From Sophora flavescens (taxonomy: Eukaryota; Streptophyta; Magnoliopsida; Fabales; Fabaceae), in NCBI GenBank assembly GCA_030762895.1, contig CM061067.1:105433888-105497887 (forward strand): 64,000 nt of DNA, written 5' to 3'. Under the pieces are notes generated by a model. The model was not told the DNA's origin, ran no database searches, and saw nothing but the letters and a program-made list of their open reading frames with translations. Made by a program: the position numbers and the translations under genes. How positions within the stretch are numbered: position 1 is the first letter of the stretch; each line of letters begins with the position of its first letter. Below, piece after piece: positions 1 through 11,399 of this stretch.

Positions 1-639
1 ATCATAGTACACTTTTTAACCAAAGCCGGGAACTGGTTGAATTCAAACGGCAGCATCATCCTTTTCAATTCTGGCCTCAGTCCATCTTCAAATCTTTGAC
101 AAACTCATTCTTCATCTGGATGGACTTGATAGAATTGGGAGAATTCCAGCAATGCCTCGAAACGGATGGCATACTCTCCCACTGAAGTATTTCTCCAGAA
201 AACATTCTTTGAACAGATTCCATGTTACCACATGTTTTTACGCTTCTAGCAAACATTGCGTATTCTACCACCATGACTCTGCTGCTCGTATCAGCATGAA
301 AGCAGCATAAGTAACCTTCTGCTCCTCACTGCAACGCATAGCGACAAATACTTTCTCTACTTCTTGCAACCACTTCTATGATGCCTTAGGATCATACTCG
401 CCGTAAATCTGGAATGGATTTCCCTTCATGAAATAATTCAAGCCATTCTCCATGCTTTCCTCATCCCTAGCCACATTCACTTCCTGTAGCCTTTCCTCTC
501 TAGTCTCTTGTCACTGTATGAATTGAGCGTTCTATTGAGTCTACTGCAGCATTGCAGTAGCCAACTCTCTCATCACTGTCAGTCTCATTGGTATCACCAC
601 CGTTATTGCCTCTTCTTAGCATCCATTTCCACAAGCCAT
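1..639 (-). pseudogene. gag remnant of Ty3/gypsy element E
   Basis: The minus strand carries the N-terminal half of a Ty3/gypsy gag (capsid) gene, starting near 639 with codons for MACGNG. A readable stretch includes YGEYDPKAS, a stop, then KWLQEVEKVFVAMRCSEEQK, the usual retrotransposon gag pattern in which a tryptophan-bearing helix follows a D/G-rich start. It aligns by eye with the gag of element C at 24,650-25,250, for example the shared stretch around 290-330 and 24,895-24,920. Several stops break it, including TAG at the position normally filled by a residue before KW. The gene runs off the left edge, so pol is not in this window. It lies just inside the LTR that begins at 923, as expected for a minus-strand element. 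Confidence 0.75.
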
Positions 640-905
640 TTCGATTTCATGACAAAGAATTCATTATCTCTCTTTTGTAAGACACACAATTCATTACAAA
701 AATAGATATATCCACTATATATCTTAAAAATGCAGTAAAAAACCATTATCATACTATAAGAATAACATACGTATCAGACACTTTACCCATTCTAAGCATA
801 GCTGGTATCCAATGAGGATCCATCTAATAGTGTCAGTATTCGTCCTACCCCACAGTTCTCACTTCTAACCAAACCTAGTCCCTCAGTCCGGTTTAGAACC
901 GACCT

Positions 906-920
906 GCTCTGTTACCACCA
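906..920 (-). other. Primer-binding site of element E
   Basis: Read on the minus strand, the sequence next to the LTR is TGGTAACAGAGC, one base different from the complement of plant initiator tRNA-Met (TGGTATCAGAGC). It sits directly inside the LTR edge at 923, which sets the element's orientation as minus. Confidence 0.65.
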
Positions 921-922
921 AA

Positions 923-1112
923 TGAGACACCCCGATGTCCCATTAAAGAACAATCCTAATTAACTAATCCTTAATCCATTTATTAGCGTTAACGCGATTA
1001 TTATAGACAAAGATAATATAGTTGTGGAAACTGGAAAAAAAAAATTAAAACATAAAATATGCACAACAGAATGAAAACAGAAATGATGTATATACATAAT
1101 ATGTACAACAAG
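923..1112 (-). repeat. 5' LTR of element E, first segment
   Basis: This segment starts TGAGACACCCCG and is cut by element A. The last five bases (ACAAG, 1,108-1,112) are the target-site duplication of A. The LTR resumes at 28,901. Confidence 0.7.
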
Positions 1113-2089
1113 TGATGTGAGCATGGAAACACAAAGCCAAGGACCTAGCATTGAAGACTTGCATGGACCCATGACAAGGGCAAGGCTTAGAAGAGTCCCA
1201 GACACACTCAAGAAGGTGGTGGTCAATCACTTGACTCATAGGCTACTTTATGAAGAGGGCATCATCTTGAACCTCTTATGCATCGATCCATTGACCACCT
1301 AGTTATGGATAGGGACCAGGACCTTTGTATAGAGTAGAGTTCATGTAATAAAGGTAGGGATTAGGACCTATGTATAGAGTAGAACTTTGTAATAAAAGTG
1401 CTTATTCAAAAAGCACTTGGGTAGTTTAGGCTTTTGGGCTTTTACTTTGGGCTTAGGCTAATTGGACTTCTTGCACCAACTAGGCCCAACATAGGAATCC
1501 TACATTGGGCCAAGAGAGTCCCACACTTGGGATTTGAGTGTGGGAGGCGCTAAAGCCATCATAGAGGAGGATAAGTACTTTGCTCATCTATAAATAGGCT
1601 TTATGTAACTCATTTCACAAGTTTGAATTCATTTTGATAAGTTTCTCACACTTGAGATTCTAGAGAGAGTTGAGAGGTCTCCTCTTCTTGGTTTATGAGT
1701 TGAACCAATTGATTCGTATCTTGAATATCCTTATTCAAGTGGTGAATCATCCTTTGCCATATCAATTTCAATCTTCTTCTCCAAGAAGAATGCAATTGTG
1801 GGGCCATTCCTTCCTCTTCTTCCTATTCCATTTTCTACTTTTGATCTTTAATTCTTATACTTTAATTCTTACAATTTACCTTTTCATAGATTAGATTTAC
1901 TTCTTGTTCTTAATTTCTATTCATATCAATTGTCTTATCTTATACTCCTTTTCATTTTCCTCTTGATTATTCACTTGAAGATCAATTTTATTGAATTGTG
2001 TTCTTGAATTGTGTTTGATCTGAAATCTTACAACAATTACATCAAAGAAGATCCTAAAAATGCTTAGTGACCAATCCTTGATCACATCA
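1113..2089 (+). repeat. 5' LTR of element A
   Basis: This 977-bp repeat begins TGATGTGAGCA and ends TGATCACATCA. It matches 14,064-14,691 plus 28,607-28,895, the two halves of the 3' LTR. The first ~190 bases hold an open frame (to 1,302) identical in type to the C-terminal tail of pol in the 3' LTR. A TATA box lies at 1,588-1,596. Confidence 0.85.
1588..1596 (+). promoter_or_regulatory. TATA box in the 5' LTR of A
   Basis: CTATAAATA followed by GGC is a good plant TATA box. The matching part of the 3' LTR (near 14,533) has lost about 60 bases including this box, so only the 5' copy could drive transcription. Confidence 0.6.
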
Positions 2090-2104
2090 TGTGGTATCAT
2101 GAGC
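2090..2104 (+). other. Primer-binding site of element A
   Basis: TGTGGTATCATGAGC follows the LTR end directly. TGGTATCA.GAGC matches the complement of initiator tRNA-Met apart from one inserted base, a common plant gypsy variant. Confidence 0.65.
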
Positions 2105-2918
2105 TAGATCTTTGATCTTCACTTTTTTTGAATTTTTATCAAAATTTTCAAATTCTATGATGACCTTTGAGTTGGAGTCAATTTCATGATGAAAATTCAT
2201 ATGCTAGTGGCGCCATTAATCACAAGAATTGGATGATTAAAAGTAATTTGATTCCAATTGTGATCATGGATCTATAATTTGAAATGAGTTTGAATTGATC
2301 TTACTTGAATTTTTGGTGAAATTTTTTCCCTCCACATTTTGGTTGCTTCTTTAAAATTCAAGCATTGATTTATTTGCCTTACTTTGTGGATTTGAATAAA
2401 TTCAAAATTCAAATCCAAATTTCAATTCACAATAGTAAGATTGATTCAAATTTTAATCAAAAGTGCTTCAATGATTTCATATTATTAGAACCTAATAGAT
2501 CTTCATGAAATTCAATTTGTGGAAATGATGTTTTTATCACTTGAATAAAATATCTAGGTCTCTAATTTCTTGATTTGTGCTTCATTACTTGGAAATTATT
2601 TTATACTACTTGAATTGTTCAAATTTCCAAGTATTACACCAATATTATTCAAATTTGTTCATGATTGAAGGATCTATTTGTAATTTCGAAATTTAATTGT
2701 AATTGCTGTGAAATTATAATTAGTAAAAGTCAAATGGCTGCAATTTTAAAAAAATATAAAAAAAATATGGTGTAAAAAGAAAAGAGTGGCCAAAACCATA
2801 AATATACAAAGTTTTGGGGCAAAAGTGCAAATTCTGGAAAATTCCAACAAAGGTAAAAGACTTGCCACTACTTTCACATGCATGATTTTGCATACATCCT
2901 TCATATATTGGTGTAGCA
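2105..2918 (+). other. Non-coding leader of element A, first part
   Basis: AT-rich leader between the PBS and the insertion point of element D. No supported reading frame. The last five bases (TAGCA, 2,914-2,918) are the target-site duplication of D. Confidence 0.6.
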
Positions 2919-3795
2919 TGTTGGGTCACCGGCAAGTGTACCGGGTCGTCGCAAGTAATAAAATAAACACGGTAAGAATTTACCGAGGTCGAACTCAGGG
3001 ATTGGGCTACCAATTCGACTAATCCGTGGGAAATCCGATGCGTTTGGTCAAGTAACAGAAGGTGGTTGAGAGAGAGATTAGGATCAAAAATTCAATTAAC
3101 AAATCTAATGAAATAATTAATTAAAAATCTGAAATTAAAATGTCCAAGGTCACAAATCCACCTACCCAATATGCATTCCCAAGTGATGATGAATTCCTCC
3201 CTAAGTTCAATTACAATGTCAACCGGGACCCCCAAATTCTCCTAAATCCACTGTCGTGCTCATTAAGACATATTCGAAGATTGGATTAATTACTTACTAG
3301 GTATCATAATCCTAATCATCAAATTCTGTTAATTCGTGTTCCCTATAAGGTTGCACTAATCTCCTACCCACTGTCGTGCAATATTCAATTAGTGATCCCA
3401 ATTCAAGTTCTAAAACGCGAATCGCCGTTCTGCCTCAACACGTTTAACTAGTCAATCACGCTAGCATATGATCAACGCAATCAAATCAGAATTGGAAAAC
3501 ATCAATTGAGATAAGGGGAGAAAGACATACATCACATCGAATCTACATCGCCATGGGTGGCTTCATTGTTCCCTCAGACGAGGGGATTAGTTCCTCATGC
3601 TCATAGACAAACAATAGGACATAACCTCCATAGCAAAATAAGAAAAAGAAAAGAGGAGACGCAGCTCCAAAGAGACAAGAAACTAGCCTAAACGCTACTC
3701 TATACAGTGGCTAAAACAAGGATTCGCGGCCCCCCCAGCAGTCTCTTGAATAAGGATTCTAAAGATCTCCCCCCTGTTCTGATGCCAAAAGTCCT

Positions 3796-3803
3796 TATTT
3801 ATA
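3796..3803 (-). promoter_or_regulatory. TATA box in the 3' LTR of D
   Basis: The minus strand reads CTATAAATAAGG. The same box is at 8,397-8,404 in the 5' LTR, where it would be the working promoter. Confidence 0.55.
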
Positions 3804-3874
3804 GAATTGGGAAGTTAGAGTCCCAATCTAACTCAAATTCTGATCCAAATCAGTTACTTCAGGTCCAAGTAATG

Positions 3875-4190
3875 CGCGTCACGGCCGTGATGTCCATCAC
3901 GGCTAGGCCATGACGGATTCTGTCTCTGGTATTTTTGTAAAGTTCAAACCTCTCGTGACGCTAAAGGTGTCTCGCGACGCGAGCCCTCAGATTTTGCCCG
4001 TGATCTGCATCACGGCTAAGCCGTGATGGATTCTGACTTGTGGGGGTTTTTGGTCACGGCCGTGATGGCCATCACGGCTAGGCCGTGACAGATTCTGACT
4101 TCAGCCTTTCTTCCTTTTCAGTTTTGCTCGATCATGGCCGTGATGGGCATCTCGGCTAGGCCGTGATGGGCTCTGTCTTGCAGGTCTTCA
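3875..4190. repeat. CG-rich palindromic repeat array in the D LTR
   Basis: Four degenerate copies of a unit of roughly 50-100 bases recur, each built around CACGGCCGTGA, a short spacer, then TCACGGCTAGGCCGTGA. Each can fold on itself. They are followed by TCGCGAGGCGAG-type palindromes. The array lies in U3, immediately upstream of the TATA box on the minus strand, and is present in both LTRs. Confidence 0.8.
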
Positions 4191-4499
4191 TGATTCGCGA
4201 GGCGAGAATCTTCTCGCGGGGCGAGCATCTCCAGAATGGAAATTTCCACTGTTTCCTTGACTCGAAGTGTTTCCTTTACTCTTGGAGCTTCACTTCTAAC
4301 CTGAAACAATAAAAAGAAACAAAACGCGTAATTCTATCCAAAATAGACTAAAAACTACTAAAAATTCCTAGAACGAGTCAAAGTTTACTTAGGAACAAAA
4401 CAAGGCAAAATTTGGGAGAAAACGAGATTGAACTCGAATAATTAGCGCAGAAACCACAGTCCATCTAGTTATAAAACTAGATAAGCCAGAGGCTTATCA

Positions 4500-4518
4500 A
4501 AACACCCCAAACTTAAAC
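4500..4518 (-). other. Polypurine tract of element D
   Basis: The minus strand reads AAGTTTGGGGTGTTT directly before the LTR, a typical polypurine primer for plus-strand synthesis in Athila/Tat-type elements. Confidence 0.6.
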
Positions 4519-6252
4519 CTTGCTTGTCCCCAAGCAACCTAAAACTCAAAAAGGACTCAAGACTTGCCAAGCCTAAAGGAATCAATCGATTTCGCACAAA
4601 TTTCATGCAATCAAAACAGTTTTTCTCCAATGATTTCCCCCTTTACATCAACGTAATCCCCACATTCATTTACTTTAAACAATTGAGAACTTATCATTCA
4701 TGCAAGCATTAATCTAAGTTGAGGATCAGAGTTACACACAAAAGGAAGATCACCAATTTCAAACAATTGCCTTCCTCACAAGGGTATGTAAAATTTCACT
4801 CATTCGCTCAAATTCGTCTAGGCTATCAACTTTTCACTCAATTTCACATATCAAGAGCACTTCCCATGAATTTGATTTTCATCTCAAAAATGGTTCCCAC
4901 GAAAACATGCATGCAACATCAGAAGGTCTTATAAAGGTTGTAATGGGGTCTGGCTGAGGGTAGGATATTCAAGGATACTAGGCTTAAGTCCCTAGGAACT
5001 AAGAGAGCATGAGCATTTGACACATATTCAACTCAAATTCCTTTTTCCATTTTTCTTCTTGCCTCGGGTGACTACAGCCTTTTCCTTGCTATTTTTTTCT
5101 GTTTTGCCCCTTTTCTTTTGGCATTTTTTTTTTTGGTTTCAACCTTTATTTTTCTTTTTCTCACCCCAATATGACACATCACTTTGTAGCCACCCCAAAC
5201 TTAGTTCCTCACAACCCTTCTCTTGCTACGCTTCCATGCTCTCCTAATCCTAAGATTGGGTTAACATGGTTTTTCAGATTTTGGCTTGTAATATAGGGTC
5301 ATCAAGAAACAATAGACTAATTAGGCTCAACGGGGCTAACTAGGGAACATGCATTAGGGATGGTTCTCTTTAGGCCAAGTAGCTATTTCAAAGAAAATTG
5401 CCTAAATCATTTGATGCAACACATAAACATGCAAACCATGAAGAGATTCAAGCAAATCCGGGAAAGTGCAACTTAAAAGTGATTCACACAATCAAAAACA
5501 AAGTTGGAGGCTCAAATCCTCACCTGGACATTTTGCAAATTGTTTGACCGAGATACAATTCCTAGTGTGTGCACCCCCTCACCCCCAAACTTATCGTAAA
5601 TCAAGTAATCACAATAAAATTCTCAAAGTTCAATTTTCAATTTTTCACATGGGGATCAATTTTCTATTTTCAGAACCTAGGGGGAAATCATCAATGGTCA
5701 AAATAATTCATGCAATCAATCTATGCTCAATTTAATCAAAATTCAACAAGCTTGCCGACACACATTCATACACAAACTCTTGATCTTCTCAAATTATTCA
5801 AGAGTGACAAACAAAAACAAAACAAAAACAAAAACAAAAACAAAAACAAGAGTGAGGAAAGTAGAGGGTGCTCCCTGATCAAGTTTCAATGGTTGCATCC
5901 TCGTCCAATTGGTCTCACGGGCTCCCTTCTGTTGCATAGCATCCTGGAAGAACTCCTGCAGATTAAACCTTAAGTGCATATTCGCGAGGCGAGAGACCAC
6001 TCGCGAGGCGAATCTGGAAAATTGTTATTTACACTTTCCAGAATAGCGAGGCGAGTAGTATCTCGCGAGGCAAATCTGGAATTCCAACAGATGATGGTGC
6101 CCAGAATAGCGAGGCGAAAGCATACCTCGCGACGCGAGACAGAAACGTGAGCAAGCCTCTGAGATTCAGGGCTTCTGTCTCGCGCGACCACTGTGGATTC
6201 GCGTGGCGAATCAATTTTTTTTAAATAATAATATAAATGAAAATGTCAGAAA
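4519..6252 (-). other. Non-coding 3' region of element D
   Basis: Long stretch without a supported gene between the gag remnant and the purine tract. It contains pyrimidine-rich tracts near 5,040-5,165, an AAAAAC-type simple repeat at about 5,812-5,848 and a CG-rich repeat cluster at 5,978-6,212. This is where pol would lie in a full element. Confidence 0.6.
5978..6212. repeat. TCGCGAGGCGA repeat cluster in element D
   Basis: At least seven copies of variants of TCGCGAGGCGA, several in pairs separated by 10-25 bases and each pair followed by AATCTGGAA-like text. This is a different repeat from the CACGGCCGTGA array but has a similar CG-rich palindromic style. A few copies of the same word also occur in the LTRs at 4,195-4,225 and 8,795-8,825. 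Confidence 0.7.
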
Positions 6253-7400
6253 CTAAGAATAAAGGATACCTAGCTTGGGTTGCCTCCCAAGTAGCGCTTG
6301 TTTAACGTCCCGAGCTTGACTTATTAAGAAGCATCCACCTGGATCCCATAGTCTGTGGTACAAGGGCCAAGAGACGCTCATCATATCAAATCCTCCACCC
6401 GGATCCCATGGTTTGTGAAGTGGCTCTTGCAGGAGCAATACGACTCTATCATTGATTCCATCTGGCCCGTGTGTGGAAACTCCATTGACCTCTGTAATTA
6501 TGAACTCACTTCCTCTCGGGTCAAATGGTGTTTTCTCGAGGAAGTGTGCCAGACGAGTGGGAGGGTCTAACTTACCAATGTCCACACATGCATGCAAGCC
6601 AACATATTTAACCAATGTAGTAATTTCAGGTTGCTTGGAAAGCATGGTGAAATCCTCTACCACTTTATCTGCATTTTGAACTCTCCCCTCTTGCTCCGGT
6701 GCCTTGTCCCTTGCCAACTCCTCTTCCTTAGGTTGCTCTTCCTCAACATGTGGTTGTTCCGGGGCCTTGTCACTTGTCAATTCCTCTTTCTCGAGTTGCT
6801 CTTCCTCAACATGTGGTAGTTCTTCCTCAACTTCCTGAGAACTAGTTGCATCCCAGTCAGATCCCAATACCCCACTGCTTCTAGTTGTTATGGCTTCGCA
6901 TTGGTCCTTAGGGTTGTTCTCTGTATCACCTGGGAAAGTGCCTGGGAGACGCTCATTTAGTTTCTCTACGAGCTGACCCAACTTGTCTATTGCCGCATTT
7001 GTCCTCTCAAAATCCAACTCCTAAGGTTGTTGTTGTTGGGCCATCTTATCAATTGCCGCAATTGTCCTCTCAAGAGCCAACTCCCAAGGTCGTCTTCCAC
7101 CATCCTGTTGAGGTTGTTGTTGCCAAGATAGACCATCGCCAGCATTACTCCAAGCGAAACCCGGATGGTCTCCCCTCATATAACCCCCAATACTGATTCT
7201 GACTCTGATAGTTGTCCTGGGGCATGCTGTCATAGAAATTATGGCATGATTCCACATATTCTTGAGAGAAGTAGAACGGACAGCTCCAAGTGTCATGGTC
7301 TCCATTACAATATTCGCAACCCGGAAGCATTCCCTCGTGTACCTCGCATACAAAACAAGGCAAGACCAAGTGGAATCAAAGAAGTAGAGAGAGATAATAG
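6253..7400 (-). pseudogene. gag remnant of element D (Athila/Tat type)
   Basis: Read right to left. A zinc knuckle CEYCNGDHDTWSC (Cx2Cx3Hx4C, the form typical of Athila/Tat gag) lies near 7,300. It is followed by the HPGFAWSNAG stretch near 7,160 in another frame, then a glutamine-rich run, a TAG stop at 7,021-7,023 and a 254-codon open frame at 6,253-7,017. That frame includes LPGTFPGDTENNPKDQCEAI, the usual Athila/Tat gag C-terminus, and two acidic HVEEEQ-type repeats. It ends with RDVKQALLGRQPKLG, a phrase I associate with the 3' end of Athila/Tat coding regions. The join of gag to that tail implies pol was deleted. One frameshift and one stop are visible. Confidence 0.7.
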
Positions 7401-7494
7401 TAAATAAAAATAAAAATAAGAATAAAAATAAAAATAAAAATAACTTAACCAAATAATCAAACTTCCCTAAAAATTAGGAAAATTGGTTGTGCCA

Positions 7495-7519
7495 ATCCCC
7501 GGCAACGGCGTCAAAAACT
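7495..7519 (-). other. Primer-binding site of element D
   Basis: The minus strand reads TTGACGCCGTTGCCGGGGAT beside the LTR. It matches the complement of plant tRNA-Asp (ending CGGCAACGGCGCCA) except for one base in the CCA triplet. Confidence 0.65.
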
Positions 7520-9100
7520 TGTTGGGTCACCGGCAAGTGTACCGGGTCGTTGCAAGTAATAAAATAAACACGGTAAGAATTTACCGAGGTCGAACTCAGG
7601 GATTGGGCTACCAATTCGACTAATCCGTGGGAAATCCGATGCGTTTGGTCAAGTAACAGAAGGTGGTTGAGAGAGAGATTAGGATCAAAAATTCAATTAA
7701 CAAATCTAATGAAATAATTAATTAAAAATCTGAAATTAAAATGTCCAAGGTCACAAATCCACCTACCCAATATGCATTCCCAAGTGATGATGAATTCCTC
7801 CCTAAGTTCAATTACAATGTCAACCGGGACCCCCAAATTCTCCTAAATCCACTGTCGTGCTCATTAGGACATATTCAAAGATTGGATTAATTACTTACTA
7901 TGTATCATAATCCTAATCATCAAATTCTGTTAATTCGTGTTCCCTATAAGGTTTCACTAATCTCCTACCCACTGTCGTGCAATATTCAATTAGTGATCCC
8001 AATTCAAGTTCTAAAACGCGAATCGCCGTTCTGCCTCAACACGTTTAACTAGCCAATCACGCTAGCATATGATCAACGCAATCAAATCAGAATTGGAAAA
8101 CATCAATTGAGATAAGGGGAGAAAGACATACATCACATCGAATCTACACCGCCATGGGTGGCTTCATTGTTCCATCAGACGAGGGGATTAGTTCCTCATG
8201 CTCATAGACAAACAATCGGACATAACCTCCATAGCAAAATAAGAAAAAGAAAAGAGGAGACGCAACTCCAAAGAGACAAGAAACTAGCCTAAACGCTACT
8301 CTATACAGTGGCTAAAACTAGGATTCGCGGCCCCCCCAGCAGTCTCTTGAATAAGGATACTAAAGATCTCCCCCCTGTTCTGATGCCAAAAGTCCTTATT
8401 TATAGAATTGGGAAGTTAGAGTCCCAATCTAACTCAAATTCTGATCCAAATCAGTTACTTCAGGTCCAAGTAATGCGCGTCACGGCCGTGATGTCCATCA
8501 CGGCTAGGCCGTGACGGATTCTGTCTCTGGTATTTTTGTAAAGTTCAAACCTCTCGTGATGCTAAAGGTGTCTCGCGACGCGAGCCCTCAGATTTTGCCC
8601 GTGATCTGCATCACGGCTAAGCCGTGATGGATTCTGACTTGTGGTGGTTTTTGGTCACGGCCGTGATGGCCATCACGGCTAGGCCGTGACAGATTCTGAC
8701 TTCAGCCTTTCTTCCTTTTCAGTTTTGCTCGATCATGGCCGTGATGGGCATCACGGCTAGGCCGTGATGGGCTCTGTCTTGCAGGTCTTCATGATTCGCG
8801 AGGCGAGAATCTTCTCGCGGGGCGAGCATCTCCAGAATGGAAATTTCCACTGTTTCCTTGACTCGAAGTGCTTCCTTGACTCTTGGAGCTTCACTTCTAA
8901 CCTGAAACAATAAAAAGAAACAAAACGCGTAATTCTATCCAAAATAGACTAAAAACTACTAAAAAATCCTAGAACGAGTCAAAGTTTACTTAGGAACAAA
9001 ACAAGGCAAAATTTGGGCGAAAACGAGATTGAACTCGAATAATTAGCACAGAAACCACAGTCCATCTAGTTATAAAACTAGATAAGCCAGAGGCTTATCA
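7520..9100 (-). repeat. 5' LTR of element D
   Basis: A 1,581-bp copy of 2,919-4,499 of the same length, about 1.3% different. It carries the palindromic array at about 8,475-8,790 and a TATA box at 8,397-8,404 on the minus strand. Confidence 0.85.
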
Positions 9101-9105
9101 TAGCA

Positions 9106-9684
9106 CAATTTAAATTGATTGTTAATTGTTCACAAAACACTATGATTAAATTTGAAATTCAACATTGTTGATCTCTTCCTACTTGTCTTCTTCACATCTT
9201 ATCAGAGTGTGGATTTCTTCTTTAACCTTTTCTTGTCTTATAAACTCCAATAGTTTTATATTAGTTTTTTTCCAAATTCTTGACCTCTTGGAATTGATTG
9301 CCTATTGGTTGATTTGCCACTTGTTTATTGTAGACTAATTGTTAAGAATTTTGTTTCAACTTGTACATCCCTTGAAGAGGAAACTCTTGAGTGGAAAGAG
9401 ACAAGAAAGAAATCATCTTGTAAAAGTCTTCTTGAGTGATATACACGAGTGGCAATCATTGAGTGAAATGGTGAGTGAGTGGTGAGGTCCTTGTACTATT
9501 TATTTTTCACTTGTAATTCTTTTCTTTCACTTGATCTTTAAGTGTATTTGTTCCTTGTTGGTTTGTAATTAATTCTTTTGATTTTTGGTGGTGTAATTGT
9601 TATTATTGGTGTAATATTCATTTGATTTGTGTAATTTTCAATTTTCTCGAATTTTTATTGTAATTTCTCAAATTGTAAGTGCAC
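9106..9684 (+). other. Leader of element A, second part
   Basis: Continuation of the A leader after the D insertion. AT-rich, no supported gene. It runs to the gag start codon at 9,685. Confidence 0.55.
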
Positions 9685-10655
9685 CATGGCTTCACAACAT
9701 GAGGAATATAATGAAGATTCTCCTCCATCATCACCAAGAACAAGGAACTTGAATTGGAGTTGGATAGAATGATAAAGAACATAGAAAGAGTGTTTGAAAA
9801 AATAGAAGTACTTGAGGACAAAGAAGGATCGAGGCATGACAACTCACATAGAGGTTCCTCAAATTCAGAAGACAATGAAGATAGGCCAAGAAGGTTTGAT
9901 AGATGGAGATCTAGACATGAGCATAGAGGAAGAAGGAATGAGAAGGATGACAAGTTGCATAATGTGGAGGTGAAAATCCCTATATTCCATGGGAAGAGTG
10001 ATCCCAATGTGTACTTGGAATAGGAGACCAAATTGGGGCACATCTTCTCTTGCTACAAATATAGTGAGGAGAAGAAAGTAAAGGTAGCAAGTCTTGAACT
10101 TCATGATTATGCTTTAATTTAATGGGATCAATTGTGTAAAGAAAAAAGAAGGTATGATGAGGAACCAATTAGTACTTGGAGAGAAATGAAGAGGGTTTTG
10201 AGAAAAATATATGTGACTTCAAGCTACACTAGAGACCTATACCATAGGCTTCAAAGGTTGAGGCGAGGAAGTATGAGTGTAGAAGAATACTACAAAGAGA
10301 TAGAGGTCATATTGATTAGGGCAAAGGGAGGACTAAACCAAGAAATTCAATATGTAGTAGAGCTTTACAACTATGTTGAATTGGAGGACTTGGTGCACCA
10401 TGCAATCAAGGTTGAAGCACAAGTGAAGATAAAGAAGTCATTCAAGAGACCATTCTTCAATAACAACAACTCATCTTGGAAGGATAATTCCAAGAAGGAT
10501 GGTGACTCATCAAAAAAACTTGAAGTTGTTGGTAAAAGTGGATCAAAGGCTACATTTCCTAACTCTAAACCCTCCACTTCTACCCCTTCTCCAAATAGAT
10601 CTAGAGATATTAAATGCTTTAAATGTTTAGGGAATGGACATATACCATCTTAATG
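9685..10655 (+). pseudogene. gag of element A
   Basis: The frame opens with ATG at 9,685 (MASQHEEYNEDSPP). A charged, arginine-rich stretch follows at 9,840-9,940. Next come the gag core (KIPIFHGKSDPNVYLE near 9,975-10,020; EYYKEIEVILIRAKGG near 10,290) and a zinc knuckle CFKCLGNGHIPS.C near 10,615-10,655. This is the gypsy capsid/nucleocapsid layout. Two stops fall where tryptophan is expected (10,021 TAG and about 10,120 TAA), and another stop lies within the knuckle. There is a frame change near 9,750. It can no longer make capsid. Confidence 0.75.
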
Positions 10656-10794
10656 TCCAAATAAAAGAACAATGATCTCTAGAACTAATGATGAAATAGA
10701 GGTAGCAGGAGCCTCTTCAAGCGAGTCTTCTAGTGAGAGTGGGGAAGATGAAATCATCCCACTTGAAGGAGACTTATTGATGGTAAAAAGACTC

Positions 10795-11219
10795 TTAGGA
10801 GTTAAGGTTAAAGAAAAAGGATGAGATCCAAAGAGAAAATATTTTTCACACTAGGTGCATGGTGCATAGAAAGTTGTGTGCATTAATCATAGATGGAAGA
10901 TCTTGCACCAATGTAGCTAGTCAAAGAATGGTGACCAAACTTGGTCTCAAAACCAATCCACACCCTAGGCCATAAAAGTTACAATGGCTAAGTGAAAAGG
11001 GTGAACTCTTGGTGAACCAACAAGTATTGTTGAGTTTTGTCATAGGCTCTAATCAAGATGAAGTGATGTGTGATGTGGTGCCAATGGAGGCGGGGCATGT
11101 GTTGCTAGGAAGGCCATGGCAATTTAATAGGAAAGTAATACATGATGGCCTTTCCAATAGATTTACTTTCAGGCACCACAACAAAAAAGATTACTCTTGT
11201 ACCCCTCTCTCCTAAAGAA
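10795..11219 (+). pseudogene. Aspartic protease region of element A
   Basis: The retropepsin-like region reads ALIIDGRSCTNVAS near 10,890, where the usual motif is IDGGS, so the catalytic aspartate is present. Further on, CDVVPMEAGHVLLGRPW is at about 11,070-11,120, a signature of this gypsy group. One stop near 10,973 and frame changes break it. A lysine-rich linker follows to 11,480. Element B carries a related but differently damaged protease. Confidence 0.7.
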
Positions 11220-11399
11220 ATTGGGTAGGACCAAAAGAAAATGAGAGAAAAAAGGGAGCTTGAGAGAAAATCCAAGAGTGAAAAAGAATATAAAGAAATC
11301 AATAAAGAAAATAATGTGCCACAAAGAATATGAAAAAGGCAATTGGCACAAGCGAGCAAAAAAGTTTTTGAAAAAAAATAAAGGTAAAGAAATAGATGG

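Larger units (their letters stand above)
2919..4499 (-). repeat. 3' LTR of element D
   Basis: Begins TGTTGGGTCACC and ends GGCTTATCA, 1,581 bp. It carries a TATA box on the minus strand and, just upstream of it in the sense of transcription, a cluster of CG-rich palindromic repeats. Confidence 0.85.
2919..9100 (-). mobile_element. Element D: pol-less Athila/Tat-like LTR retrotransposon
   Basis: A complete 6,182-bp minus-strand element with two 1,581-bp LTRs and TAGCA duplicated at 2,914-2,918 and 9,101-9,105. The PBS matches tRNA-Asp rather than tRNA-Met, and the purine tract sits inside the left LTR, so it reads right to left. Only a gag remnant is coded; protease, RT and integrase are absent. 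I counted about 20 differences between the LTRs, near 1.3%, so insertion is recent. It must have been mobilised by proteins supplied in trans. Confidence 0.85.

Noticed and set aside
3878..4175. CRISPR-like array in the D LTR
   Set aside because: Repeats are degenerate, spacers differ widely in length, and the context is a plant retrotransposon.
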